Assembly: GCF_009828025.1 (NCBI RefSeq)
Contig: NZ_WTYA01000008.1
Coordinates: forward strand, 62,001-126,000
Direction: 5' to 3'
DNA: 64,000 nt
From: Qipengyuania algicida
GTDB taxonomy: Bacteria > Pseudomonadota > Alphaproteobacteria > Sphingomonadales > Sphingomonadaceae
The notes beneath the pieces were generated by a model. That model was not told the DNA's origin. It saw only the letters and a program-made list of their open reading frames with translations, and ran no database searches. This document shows, piece after piece, positions 30,192 to 38,240 of this stretch. The number at the start of each line of letters is the position of its first letter. Position 1 is the first letter of the stretch. The position numbers and the translations under genes are program-made.

Positions 30192-31946
30192 GTGACACAA
30201 TCGAAGTGGATGCGGGTGCTGCTGATTGCGGCGATCCGCCAGCGGCGCATTCTGCGACAGAGCGAACTCGCCTTCATCGCGCTCGCCTGTCTCGTCGGGA
30301 TCGGGGCCGGTCTGCTGACGTTCGGACAGCAATTCATCGCCCACGGCCTCCAGCGGCTGCTCTACGGGATCGACGCCAATCGGCTCAGCGCACTGGCTGC
30401 GATCGATCATCCGTGGCGGTTGCTTGCGCTTCCGCTCGGCGGCCTGTCTCTGGTCGGTGTTGCCTATGCCTTGCGCAAACGGCGTGCCCCGATCGATGTC
30501 GTGGAAGGCAATGCCATGCATGGCGGGCGCATTCCCCTGCGCGACAATCTCATCATCTCTGTGCAGACGATGCTTTCCAATGGCACCGGCGCATCGGTTG
30601 GGCTGGAAGCGGCTTATGCACAGATGGGCGGCGGACTCGGTTCGCTCGCCGGGCAATGGATGCATCTGCGCCGCAAGGATCTGCGCACGCTGGTTGGTGC
30701 CGGAGCGGGTGCGGCGATCGGGGCGGCCTTCGGTGCACCGCTGACCGGAGCGTTCTACGCCTTCGAAATCGTCATCGGTTCTTATGTCCCCGCGTCCATC
30801 GCCCCGGTGGTGGCCGCATCGCTGATGGGAACGGTGGCCTCGCAATGGCTGGGGGTCGAACCCTATCTGATCGCGACCAGCGCCTCGCTAAATCTGACTT
30901 TCACCGATTATCTCGCCTATGCCGCATTGGGCCTGCTGTGTGCCGCGCTGGGCATTTTTATTATGCGCCTTGTGACCGCAGCCGAAATGAACGTGCAGGG
31001 GTCGAAGCTGCTGGGGCGATGGAAGCCGCTCGTCGGCGGGCTACTGCTGATTCCGATCGCATATATATCGCCGCAAGCCCTGTCCTCAGGGCATGGCGCT
31101 CTGCATCTGGACCTGCTGCTGCGACCAGCTCTCTCGGTGCTGCTGGTGATTATCGCCTGCAAGATCGCCGCTTCAGTGATATCTCTGAGTTTCGGTTTCC
31201 GCGGAGGATTGTTCTTTGCTTCGCTGTTTCTTGGCTCGGTGGTGGGTCAGGCTTTTGCGCAAGCAATCAATCTGCTCGGACTGGGGTTCACCCTCGACCC
31301 GGTCGACGCCGCGCTCGTCGGGATGGCGGCGCTCAGTGTGTCGATCGTCGGCGGTCCAATGACCTTGGCGATGCTGGCGCTCGAGATCACACACAATTTC
31401 GCGCTGACCGGCGTCGTGCTGACCGCGGCCATCCTGTCGACCGCCGCAACGCGGGAGGCTTTCGGCTATTCGTTCTCGACCTGGCGCCTGCATTTGCGCG
31501 GCTCCTCCATGCGCAGCGCGCGCGATATCGGCTGGTCCATCTCTTTAACGGCCGGGCGGGTCATGCGCCGCGACTGGGTTTCGATCGAGGAGACAGCCAA
31601 AGTTCGCGAGTTCCGGCGGCGCGTTCCTCTTGGATCGGCGAGCAAGGCAATCCTCAACGATCGCCAGGGGCGCTATGCGGGTATCGTCTCGACCGCTACT
31701 GCGCACCGGGAAGACATCGCTCCTGATGCGCCGCTGTCCTCGATTGCTACACTCAAGGATTTTGCGCTGGTCCCGGCTACGCGGATCGACGATGTGCTCA
31801 AGAGTTTCGACCGCCATGCGGTCGACGAACTGGCCGTGATCGACGCCAACGATTCCGTCATCGGTGTGGTAACAGAGAAATATGCGCGCCGTCGCTATGC
31901 GGAGGAGATCGAACTGAGCCAGCGCGAATTGTTCGGCGAAATGTGA
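30192..31946 (+). CDS. ClC-type chloride channel/antiporter with C-terminal CBS region
   Basis: A 584-aa protein with about ten membrane segments, then a soluble region with CBS-like sequence (DRHAVDELAVIDANDSVIGVV). The pore motif regions are diverged: GGRIP replaces GSGIP, GASVGLEAAYAQ corresponds to GREGPxxQ (the gating Glu is kept), and GGLFFASLFLG replaces the GxFxP motif. It belongs to a EriC-like bacterial subgroup; channel versus proton-coupled exchange cannot be told. The start is a GTG at 30192 after AAGGGCGAG; an ATG at 30210 is an alternative. It is bracketed by direct repeats. Confidence 0.82.
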   Translation: MTQSKWMRVLLIAAIRQRRILRQSELAFIALACLVGIGAGLLTFGQQFIAHGLQRLLYGIDANRLSALAAIDHPWRLLALPLGGLSLVGVAYALRKRRAPIDVVEGNAMHGGRIPLRDNLIISVQTMLSNGTGASVGLEAAYAQMGGGLGSLAGQWMHLRRKDLRTLVGAGAGAAIGAAFGAPLTGAFYAFEIVIGSYVPASIAPVVAASLMGTVASQWLGVEPYLIATSASLNLTFTDYLAYAALGLLCAALGIFIMRLVTAAEMNVQGSKLLGRWKPLVGGLLLIPIAYISPQALSSGHGALHLDLLLRPALSVLLVIIACKIAASVISLSFGFRGGLFFASLFLGSVVGQAFAQAINLLGLGFTLDPVDAALVGMAALSVSIVGGPMTLAMLALEITHNFALTGVVLTAAILSTAATREAFGYSFSTWRLHLRGSSMRSARDIGWSISLTAGRVMRRDWVSIEETAKVREFRRRVPLGSASKAILNDRQGRYAGIVSTATAHREDIAPDAPLSSIATLKDFALVPATRIDDVLKSFDRHAVDELAVIDANDSVIGVVTEKYARRRYAEEIELSQRELFGEM

Positions 31947-32177
31947 TTGGAGCCCCTCGCTCTCGAGGGTTTTAAGATCGCAATCAGCCTCGATCCCGTG
32001 TTCTGGACCATGCTTCGCACAGCCGTCACGCGCGATGGGGTGCGTCTTGCGGCATTGGTCGCGCGAATCGATGCCGAGCGTATCAAGACAGATCCTGCGC
32101 AGGGCCTTGCCGGTGCGATCCGGGTCTGGCTTGTGACACAGCAAAAGGGCAGCGAGAATAGCCTCGCTGCCCCCTAA
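31947..32177 (+). CDS. Ribbon-helix-helix domain protein, copy 2 (5'-truncated, possibly a pseudogene)
   Basis: A 76-codon frame nearly identical to copy 1 from ISLDPVFW onward. The first about 20 residues of copy 1, including the KRSVAING strand, are replaced by an unrelated LEPLALEGFK stretch. The only start is a TTG directly after the ClC stop codon and in the same frame. The DNA-binding ribbon would be damaged, so this is either an inactive remnant or a gene translated by coupling to ClC. A one-base deletion also shortens its C-terminus. Confidence 0.45.
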   Translation: MEPLALEGFKIAISLDPVFWTMLRTAVTRDGVRLAALVARIDAERIKTDPAQGLAGAIRVWLVTQQKGSENSLAAP

Positions 32178-32219
32178 CCTGATCGTTTGCTATCAGTAGT
32201 TTGCCGGCGGATCGCTCGC
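31983..32219 (+). repeat. Direct repeat, copy B (right of ClC gene)
   Basis: The 237-bp partner of copy A. Here the RHH 5' end is lost, but the repeat runs into an intact minus-strand small gene (32193-32417). Copy A shows the mirror situation: intact RHH and truncated small gene. Confidence 0.85.
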
Positions 32220-32417
32220 AGGGAAGCTCTGGTCGCTGTCTTCGTCGACCTCCGTCCATGCGCGCGCCGGCTTGTCGCGCATCGATTCGGGTCCGGCGTT
32301 GCGAATCGAGCCTTCGCCCTGTCCGCCAGCAAAGGCCGGTTCGGCCTCACGCTGCGTTTTCTCGTAATAGCGATACCCGGCATAGCCGAGCGCGCCGAGT
32401 GCAAGTAGTTTGAACAT
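32193..32417 (-). CDS. Small membrane-associated protein with C-terminal SFPASDPPANY
   Basis: A 74-aa protein with an N-terminal hydrophobic segment (FKLLALGALGYAGYRYYEK) and a charged middle. The C-terminal DSDQSFPASDPPANY matches a motif that recurs at the ends of small proteins of unknown function in many proteobacteria. AAAGGA precedes the ATG. Its last codons lie in repeat copy B, and a remnant of the same end is left at copy A. It is next to murA on the same strand. Confidence 0.65.
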   Translation of the reverse strand: MFKLLALGALGYAGYRYYEKTQREAEPAFAGGQGEGSIRNAGPESMRDKPARAWTEVDEDSDQSFPASDPPANY

Positions 32418-32476
32418 GGGTAATCCTTTCGCGTCCTTGTACCTAATGGACGCGAGAGGAGGCCGCCTGTTCCCGT

Positions 32477-33760
32477 TCAGTCGTCTCCGACCCGCTCGAT
32501 ATCCGCTCCGATCAGCTTGAGTTTTTCCTCCAGCCGCTCGTAACCGCGGTCGAGGTGGTAGATCCGACGGACCTCGGTTTCACCCTCGGCAGCAAGCGCA
32601 GCGATGATCAGGCTCATCGAGGCGCGCAGATCGGTCGCCATGACTGCCGCACCAGTAAGCGAAGCAGGACCTTTGACGACGGCGGTGCGGCCCGAAACTT
32701 CGATGTCGGCACCCATGCGCCTGAGTTCCGGCACATGCATGAACCGGTTTTCGAAGATCGTTTCGTTCAGCACGCTGGTGCCTTCCGCCTTGAGCAGCAG
32801 GCTCATCAACTGTGCTTGCATGTCTGTGGCAAGTCCCGGATAGGGCGCGGTAGAGAGGTTCACGGGCTTGAGTGGTCCGTTCGCCGCGACCCGCACACCG
32901 CCCGCGTCACTTTCCACCTCGCAGCCGATGTTGCGCAGCGCGTGGAGCGTTGCGCCCATGTCTTCGCCATTGGCGCCTTCCAGATACACCTCGCCACCGG
33001 TGATGGCCGCCGCGCAGGCATAAGACCCCGCCTCGATCCGGTCGGCCATGACCTTATATGTTGCGCCGTGCAGTCGCTTCACGCCGTGGATGGTGATGTC
33101 GGAACTTCCGATCCCATCGATCTTTGCGCCCATTGCAACGAGCAAATTGCACAGATCGACGATCTCGGGTTCGCGCGCGGCATTGAACAGGCGGCTGGTC
33201 CCGCTCGCCAGAACCGCCGCCATCAGCGCATTCTCGGTCGCGCCAACCGAAACCACCGGAAAATCATATTCGCCGCCCGGCAGTTTGCCTCCGGGAGCAG
33301 TGGCCTTCACATAGCCCGCCGCCAGTTCAATCTCCGCTCCAAAAGCCTCCAGCGCTTTCAAATGCAGGTCGATCGGGCGGTTGCCGATGGCGCACCCACC
33401 CGGCAGAGATACGGTCGCCTCGCCCGTGCGTGCCAGCAGAGGGCCGAGTACCAGGATCGAGGCGCGCATCTTGCGCACCAGGTCATAGGGCGCGACGTTG
33501 GAGGTGATCCGCGGCGCTTCCAGCGTCATCACGCGCCCGAAATCTTCCGGGCGCGAGCCTTGGACGCTGGTGGTGACGCCGAACTGGTTCATCAGGTGCT
33601 GAAACCCATCGATGTCCGCCAGCCGCGGCAAATTGCGCAGCGTCAGCGGCTCTTCGGTCAGCAGCGCGCAGGGGATCAGAGTGAGCGCGGAATTCTTCGC
33701 GCCGGAAATCGGCAGGGAACCGGATAGGCGGTTGCCGCCTTTAATGATGAGCTTATCCAT
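32477..33760 (-). CDS. murA: UDP-N-acetylglucosamine 1-carboxyvinyltransferase
   Basis: A 427-aa cytoplasmic enzyme that transfers enolpyruvate to UDP-GlcNAc, the first committed step of peptidoglycan synthesis. Lys22 (SGAKNS) and the catalytic, fosfomycin-sensitive Cys123 ([15 protein letters not shown]) are present. Length is typical. I use the ATG at 33760; the ORF could extend six codons. It is divergent from galU across 108 bp. Confidence 0.97.
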   Translation of the reverse strand: MDKLIIKGGNRLSGSLPISGAKNSALTLIPCALLTEEPLTLRNLPRLADIDGFQHLMNQFGVTTSVQGSRPEDFGRVMTLEAPRITSNVAPYDLVRKMRASILVLGPLLARTGEATVSLPGGCAIGNRPIDLHLKALEAFGAEIELAAGYVKATAPGGKLPGGEYDFPVVSVGATENALMAAVLASGTSRLFNAAREPEIVDLCNLLVAMGAKIDGIGSSDITIHGVKRLHGATYKVMADRIEAGSYACAAAITGGEVYLEGANGEDMGATLHALRNIGCEVESDAGGVRVAANGPLKPVNLSTAPYPGLATDMQAQLMSLLLKAEGTSVLNETIFENRFMHVPELRRMGADIEVSGRTAVVKGPASLTGAAVMATDLRASMSLIIAALAAEGETEVRRIYHLDRGYERLEEKLKLIGADIERVGDD

Positions 33761-33868
33761 GGGGCCTGCCTTAAACACTTTGCAACGGGTGGCAAAGCAC
33801 TGCCCATGCTCCTAGGAAAACGCTGACTTGGGCGCGAGATGCCGCGCGAACATTGCTTGGGGATACCG

Positions 33869-34756
33869 ATGAATTCGCACAAACCGATCAAGAAAGCCGT
33901 CTTTCCCGTGGCCGGCATGGGCACGCGCTTCCTGCCAGCAACCAAGGCGATCCCCAAGGAATTGCTGCCCATAGTCGATCGCCCGCTGATTCAGTACGCC
34001 GTGGACGAGGCGCGCGAAGCGGGGATCGAGCAAATGATCTTCGTTACCGGTCGGGGCAAGACGGCAATCGTCGAGCATTTCGACATGGCCTACGAGCTTG
34101 AGACCACCATGACAGAGCGCGGCAAGTCGCTCGCCGTGCTCGATCCGACTCGCGCCACGCCGGGCGATATCATCACCGTGCGCCAACAGGTGCCCATGGG
34201 TCTCGGCCATGCGATCTGGTGCGCCCGGGCGATCGTGGGCGATGATCCTTTTGCGATTTTCTTGCCCGACGAACTCATGGTCGCCTCAAAGGGCGGCACC
34301 GGCTGCATGAAGCAGATGGTCGAGGCCTATAACGAAGTTGGCGGCAACCTGATCTCGGTGCTCGAAGTTCCGCAAGAGGATGTGTCCAGCTATGGCGTGA
34401 TCGCGCCCGGCAAGGACCTGTCCGATACTTTGACCGAGGTTACCGGGCTGGTCGAGAAGCCGTCTCTTGCCGAAGCACCGTCGAACAAGATCATCTCGGG
34501 CCGCTACATTCTCCAGCCCGAGGTAATGGGCGTGCTGAAGGATCAGGGCAAGGGCGCGGGCGGTGAGATCCAGCTGACCGATGCCATGGCCCGCATGATC
34601 GGCAACCAGCCGTTTCACGCGGTGACATTTGCCGGACGGCGCTTCGATTGCGGCAGCAAGATCGGGTTCGTCGAAGCGACCTTGGCATTGGCGCTGGAAC
34701 GCGAAGACATGGGCGCCGATGTGCGCGCGATGGCCAAGCGGCTGCTCCGCGACTAA
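33869..34756 (+). CDS. galU: UTP-glucose-1-phosphate uridylyltransferase
   Basis: A 295-aa nucleotidyltransferase making UDP-glucose from UTP and glucose-1-phosphate. The nucleotide-binding signature FPVAGMGTRFLPATKAIPKE and the VEKP and FDCGSKIGF motifs are intact. The ATG at 33869 follows GGGGA by 6 nt. It lies 87 bp upstream of gtrA on the same strand, which makes UDP-glucose supply for the gtr-like module a reasonable inference. Confidence 0.95.
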   Translation: MNSHKPIKKAVFPVAGMGTRFLPATKAIPKELLPIVDRPLIQYAVDEAREAGIEQMIFVTGRGKTAIVEHFDMAYELETTMTERGKSLAVLDPTRATPGDIITVRQQVPMGLGHAIWCARAIVGDDPFAIFLPDELMVASKGGTGCMKQMVEAYNEVGGNLISVLEVPQEDVSSYGVIAPGKDLSDTLTEVTGLVEKPSLAEAPSNKIISGRYILQPEVMGVLKDQGKGAGGEIQLTDAMARMIGNQPFHAVTFAGRRFDCGSKIGFVEATLALALEREDMGADVRAMAKRLLRD

Positions 34757-34843
34757 AAACACCCGGCCTGAATAGCCGGACGCGGTTTGACAATCGGCAT
34801 CAGCCGGAAAACATCCATTCGCGGGGGGGCATTCGGACCGTTT

Positions 34844-35293
34844 ATGAAACAATTCCTCAGATCCGAAATCGGCAGCCAGATGCTGCGCTTCCTGGTTTCG
34901 ACTGGTTTCAGCGCAGCCATGTCTTTCGGTCTGCCTGTTGCGCTGCATGAACTTGCAAACGCCCCAAAGACCACCGCCGTCGCCATCGGCTTTGTTACCG
35001 CTTATCTCGGCAACATTCTGCTTCTCAGACTGTATGTGTTCCGTTCAAGCGGCTCATGGCTGCACCAGATGTCGCGCTATATTCCCACGAACGGATTTTT
35101 CCGCCTGTGCGAGTATTTTGCCGTTGTCGGTCTTTTCCAGCATCTGGGTGTCGATTACCGGGTGGCGATACTTCTGGTTCTCGCAACCTCGTCAATCATC
35201 AAGTTCTTTGCCTACAGGTTGATTTTCGGTCACCGCTCCGACCGTGCCCGTTCGGCCGCGGAGCTCCAGGTTTCTGACCCGCTCGAGCGTTAG
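34844..35293 (+). CDS. GtrA-family flippase-like membrane protein
   Basis: A 149-aa protein with four membrane helices and the conserved pattern SQMLRFLVSTGFSAAMSFG ... FVTAYLGNILLLRLYVFRS ... KFFAYRLIFGHR. GtrA proteins flip undecaprenyl-phosphate-linked sugars across the inner membrane. A TTGACA at 34787 could be its -35 element. Its last 34 codons, past the conserved domain, overlap in antisense the 3' end of the GT2 gene. Codon use is less GC-biased than the flanks. Confidence 0.85.
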   Translation: MKQFLRSEIGSQMLRFLVSTGFSAAMSFGLPVALHELANAPKTTAVAIGFVTAYLGNILLLRLYVFRSSGSWLHQMSRYIPTNGFFRLCEYFAVVGLFQHLGVDYRVAILLVLATSSIIKFFAYRLIFGHRSDRARSAAELQVSDPLER

Positions 35294-36193
35294 TTCCATC
35301 AGCTGCCGGTTCCGGCCGACCAGGTCGGCGAGCAGGCCCATGACGAATGTCACCGTTCCGGCAGTCATCATCGCGGTGCCGATCACCAATGATTGAATTT
35401 TGCCGGCGCCACTGAAAAACAAATAGAAGTACAGGAAGCGGATGATCGGGATCATGCCGATAATGGCAATCACCGCACCGATCGCCGAGAAGATGCGCAG
35501 CGGCTGGTACATCGCATACATGAGCAATGTCGTTGCGCCCGATTTCTTGATGAAGCTCGGGATCGACTTGAACAGGCGTGAATCGCGCGTTTTGGCATTC
35601 GTTCGCACGGGAACGCTGGCCACGGCCATGCCCTTATGCCCGGCCTGGATCAGCATCTCGATCGTATAACTGAACGAGGACACAATATTGATGCGAAGCG
35701 CCGCCGCGCGGGAAATCGCGCGAAAACCGCTGACGGCATCGGGTATCCTGACGGTCGAGAACGTCCGCACGACAGAGCTTCCGAACTTCTGGAGCAACCG
35801 TTTCCCGGGCGAAAAATGCTCGATCTTGCCGGTTTCGCGGTCACCCACGACAATTTCAGCTTCGTGGCGGATGATCGGCTGGACCAGATTGGCGATGTCT
35901 CCGCCGTAGTACTGGTTGTCGCCGTCAGTATTCACGATGATGTCCGCACCGGCACCCAGCGCATAATCAAGTCCGCGCGCAAAGCTGCGCGCCAGACCGA
36001 GATTGGACGGATTCACCAAAACGTGGTGCACGCCAAGCCTTCTGGCGAGCTCAGCGGTTCCATCACTCGATCCATCATCGATAACGAGATATTCGATGAC
36101 ATCTATGCCGGCAATTTCGCGCGGGAGATCGGCAACCGTCTGCTCAAGTGTTCCACACTCGTTGTAGCACGGTATCTGGATTATAAGTTTCAT
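35192..36193 (-). CDS. Family-2 glycosyltransferase with C-terminal membrane helices (GtrB / DPM-like)
   Basis: A 333-aa protein. The GT-A domain starts IIQIPCYNECGTL, with VIDDGSSDGT and the metal motif region NTDGDNQY; two C-terminal membrane helices follow (about residues 230-285). This is the layout of GtrB and dolichyl-phosphate-mannose-synthase-like enzymes that load a sugar onto undecaprenyl phosphate. GGAGGGG precedes the ATG. It starts 15 bp after the upstream membrane-protein gene and converges with, and overlaps, gtrA. Confidence 0.85.
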   Translation of the reverse strand: MKLIIQIPCYNECGTLEQTVADLPREIAGIDVIEYLVIDDGSSDGTAELARRLGVHHVLVNPSNLGLARSFARGLDYALGAGADIIVNTDGDNQYYGGDIANLVQPIIRHEAEIVVGDRETGKIEHFSPGKRLLQKFGSSVVRTFSTVRIPDAVSGFRAISRAAALRINIVSSFSYTIEMLIQAGHKGMAVASVPVRTNAKTRDSRLFKSIPSFIKKSGATTLLMYAMYQPLRIFSAIGAVIAIIGMIPIIRFLYFYLFFSGAGKIQSLVIGTAMMTAGTVTFVMGLLADLVGRNRQLMELTLERVRNLELRGRTGTVGAVTENQPVGKELDD

Positions 36194-36207
36194 TCGTCCC
36201 CTCCCGA

Positions 36208-37704
36208 CTACCGCGTGGCCCTAGTCCGTTTGGCAGACTCAACTTTGCGCATCGTTAGAACGACTGCTCCTACAAAGGGAAGAAGCCAGATCAACCGCAT
36301 TTGATAACGTGCATGGGCCGTCGAAAGGGCGCCGCAAATCGCGTCATTTGCAAGGATCGCGACTAGCACGAGCGCGCAATAAATTGCGATGTCGTCTTTC
36401 GAGAAATCGCGTCTGATCGCCGCACGCGACAAATACCACATGACAACAAGCAGCGCGCCCAACGAGGTGACGATCGTGGCGACCACGCTGAATGACGTTG
36501 GCATGGTATTCCGTGCCGCTCGCGTCGTGGCAATATCGGCAGCGATAGACGCAGGATATCGTATCGCAAGACCGTCCACGCGAGAGCCGGGATAATTGAA
36601 ATTGGCGAGGTCGAAGCCGACCAGCATTTTTATCGCCCCCTGCACGGAAGTCCCGATAACGGTGCCGGGTTCGTATTTCAGAACAGCCAAGGCAAATCGC
36701 TTGTCCTCACGCGCCATCCGCTTTTGTTGGGCTGCGGTCGCCACTTGGAAAACCCCCTGCCCCTCGCGGTCGCTCCAGAGGAAATAATCGCTGGGTTGAG
36801 GAAGATTGGCAAGATGTTGGCACAGTTCCCAGCTGTTCGGCTTCGTCGGGCAAGTTTCACGCAAGTACGCCAGCCCAGGTCCATCTTCGGTCAGGCGAGC
36901 GGAAAGAAACGGCGGAGACATCGGCTGGGTGCGCAATGCACGCTCAACCGAGACATTGAAGGCAAGATTCCCCAGCACTGCGATGAGCACGATCGGAATT
37001 GGCATCATCGCCGCTTGCCAGCTGATCCGTCCGAGCAGCCAGAGCAAGCCACCCAATAAGCCGATAACGATCGTGAGCAGCAGGATCGTCGTGTGAAAGC
37101 TGGCCATGATGCCGCAAGCGAGTGCCAGCAATACCCGTTCGCGGCGCGACAGTCTGGCCCAGAAGACGATCAGCGTGGCGAGAGAAAGGATGAGCATACC
37201 GGAATAGATGTCCGGCATCAGCATCGAAACATAGAATGGTAGTGGAGACAGGAACACGAGTACAGCAAGGCCGATGTAAGGCCAAAATCGTCGTTCCGCG
37301 GGCAGCCCGCGCAAGGCGACAGAACTACAGAAGATCAAGAGCCCGGCAACCAGCAACGCCTGCAAGGCAATTGCAGCCCATGCACCGAGCGCCCGCATCG
37401 GGAAATAGACCAGAAAACCGTAATAGATCGACCGTCCTTTGAGAACCGGCCGGGTCGGTTGCAGGACATTATCCCGATCTGACATGCCATGCGCATTCAC
37501 TTGCGCTTGCGAATGGTCTGCAGAACCGATTTTGATCCTGTCGGACCATTCCGATGGGGAGCCTGTGACAAACAATGTCGCCGCATCGGCGGAGCGGATA
37601 TAAGAGCTGGTGTCTGGAAACCAGAAGGGCCCGCCGTTGATATAGGCTGGCCACAACAAGCTGATAGCCGTCGCAATGATAAGAAGGAACCCGCGAAGCT
37701 TCAT
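36208..37704 (-). CDS. Multispanning membrane protein, candidate GT-C glycosyltransferase
   Basis: A 498-aa protein with about ten hydrophobic segments. After the first helix comes GPFWFPDTSSYIRSADA, an acidic periplasmic loop of the sort found in GT-C transferases, and a large hydrophilic loop follows near residues 250-370. In gtrABC loci the third member is a polytopic serotype-specific transferase of about this size, so a comparable role is inferred from position. AAGGAC lies about 10 nt before the ATG. It heads the operon with the GT2 gene. Third-position GC is lower than in neighbours. Confidence 0.6.
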   Translation of the reverse strand: MKLRGFLLIIATAISLLWPAYINGGPFWFPDTSSYIRSADAATLFVTGSPSEWSDRIKIGSADHSQAQVNAHGMSDRDNVLQPTRPVLKGRSIYYGFLVYFPMRALGAWAAIALQALLVAGLLIFCSSVALRGLPAERRFWPYIGLAVLVFLSPLPFYVSMLMPDIYSGMLILSLATLIVFWARLSRRERVLLALACGIMASFHTTILLLTIVIGLLGGLLWLLGRISWQAAMMPIPIVLIAVLGNLAFNVSVERALRTQPMSPPFLSARLTEDGPGLAYLRETCPTKPNSWELCQHLANLPQPSDYFLWSDREGQGVFQVATAAQQKRMAREDKRFALAVLKYEPGTVIGTSVQGAIKMLVGFDLANFNYPGSRVDGLAIRYPASIAADIATTRAARNTMPTSFSVVATIVTSLGALLVVMWYLSRAAIRRDFSKDDIAIYCALVLVAILANDAICGALSTAHARYQMRLIWLLPFVGAVVLTMRKVESAKRTRATR

Positions 37705-37968
37705 TGGAAAAGATGTCCTTTAGCGTTCGAGTGATTTCCACTTAAAAATCAATTGCCTAACGTAACCACTGCATTGCGGTGAACGCCCGTTGAAATCCCG
37801 GCCCTCATGTTAAAATGCTGCACTGCAAATAGAAGCTGTTCGCTTTCGGGTAGTCAACAGCAATGAACGCCCAACCTGCCGACCTGTGCCAATTTTGTCC
37901 AAAAACCCGTGAAATCACTACCGCGAGAGGATTCTGAGTCACCAGTCCTGGTCGCGAATGCCGTCAAC
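37705..37968. other. AT-richer intergenic region, no gene seen
   Basis: The stretch upstream of the polytopic membrane-protein gene is AT-rich for this window and probably contains its promoter. I see no RNA gene, terminator-quality hairpin or supported ORF. Confidence 0.4.
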
Positions 37969-38238
37969 TTAGCGTTCAACAATTCGCAACGACAAACGAT
38001 TGAGGCCGCAAATGAAGGTGCTCATAGCGCATACTGGATCGCCTTCCAGCTCGACCGTCTCGATCCGGTCAAGCAATTCTCCGGGCAGGGTTCGCATTTC
38101 CACAAGGGCGAGATGGCGGTTGGCGCTGAGACCGGTATCGAATTTGCGCGGATCCTCGAACTGCACCTAGCCTTGGTGGGCACCGACATATTTGAGCATC
38201 AGCCGGTCGACCTTGGTATCTTCGGGCGAGGGCGCGGC
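37969..38238 (-). pseudogene. Possible gene remnant with in-frame stop
   Basis: On the minus strand an open frame encodes AAPSPEDTKVDRLMLKYV then GAHQG, an in-frame TAG at 38167-38169, then VQFEDPRKFDTGLSANRH and LALVEMRTLPGELLDRIETV before codon quality fades and the frame ends at 37969. Codon use on both sides of the stop is GC3-rich, as in true genes. I do not recognise the family. A 130-codon ORF on the plus strand (37909-38301) overlaps the same DNA and cannot be excluded. Confidence 0.3.
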
Positions 38239-38240
38239 GC

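Noticed and set aside
34757-34790. CCGGC-N7-GCCGG hairpin after galU
   Set aside because: Only five base pairs and no T-run; termination cannot be supported.
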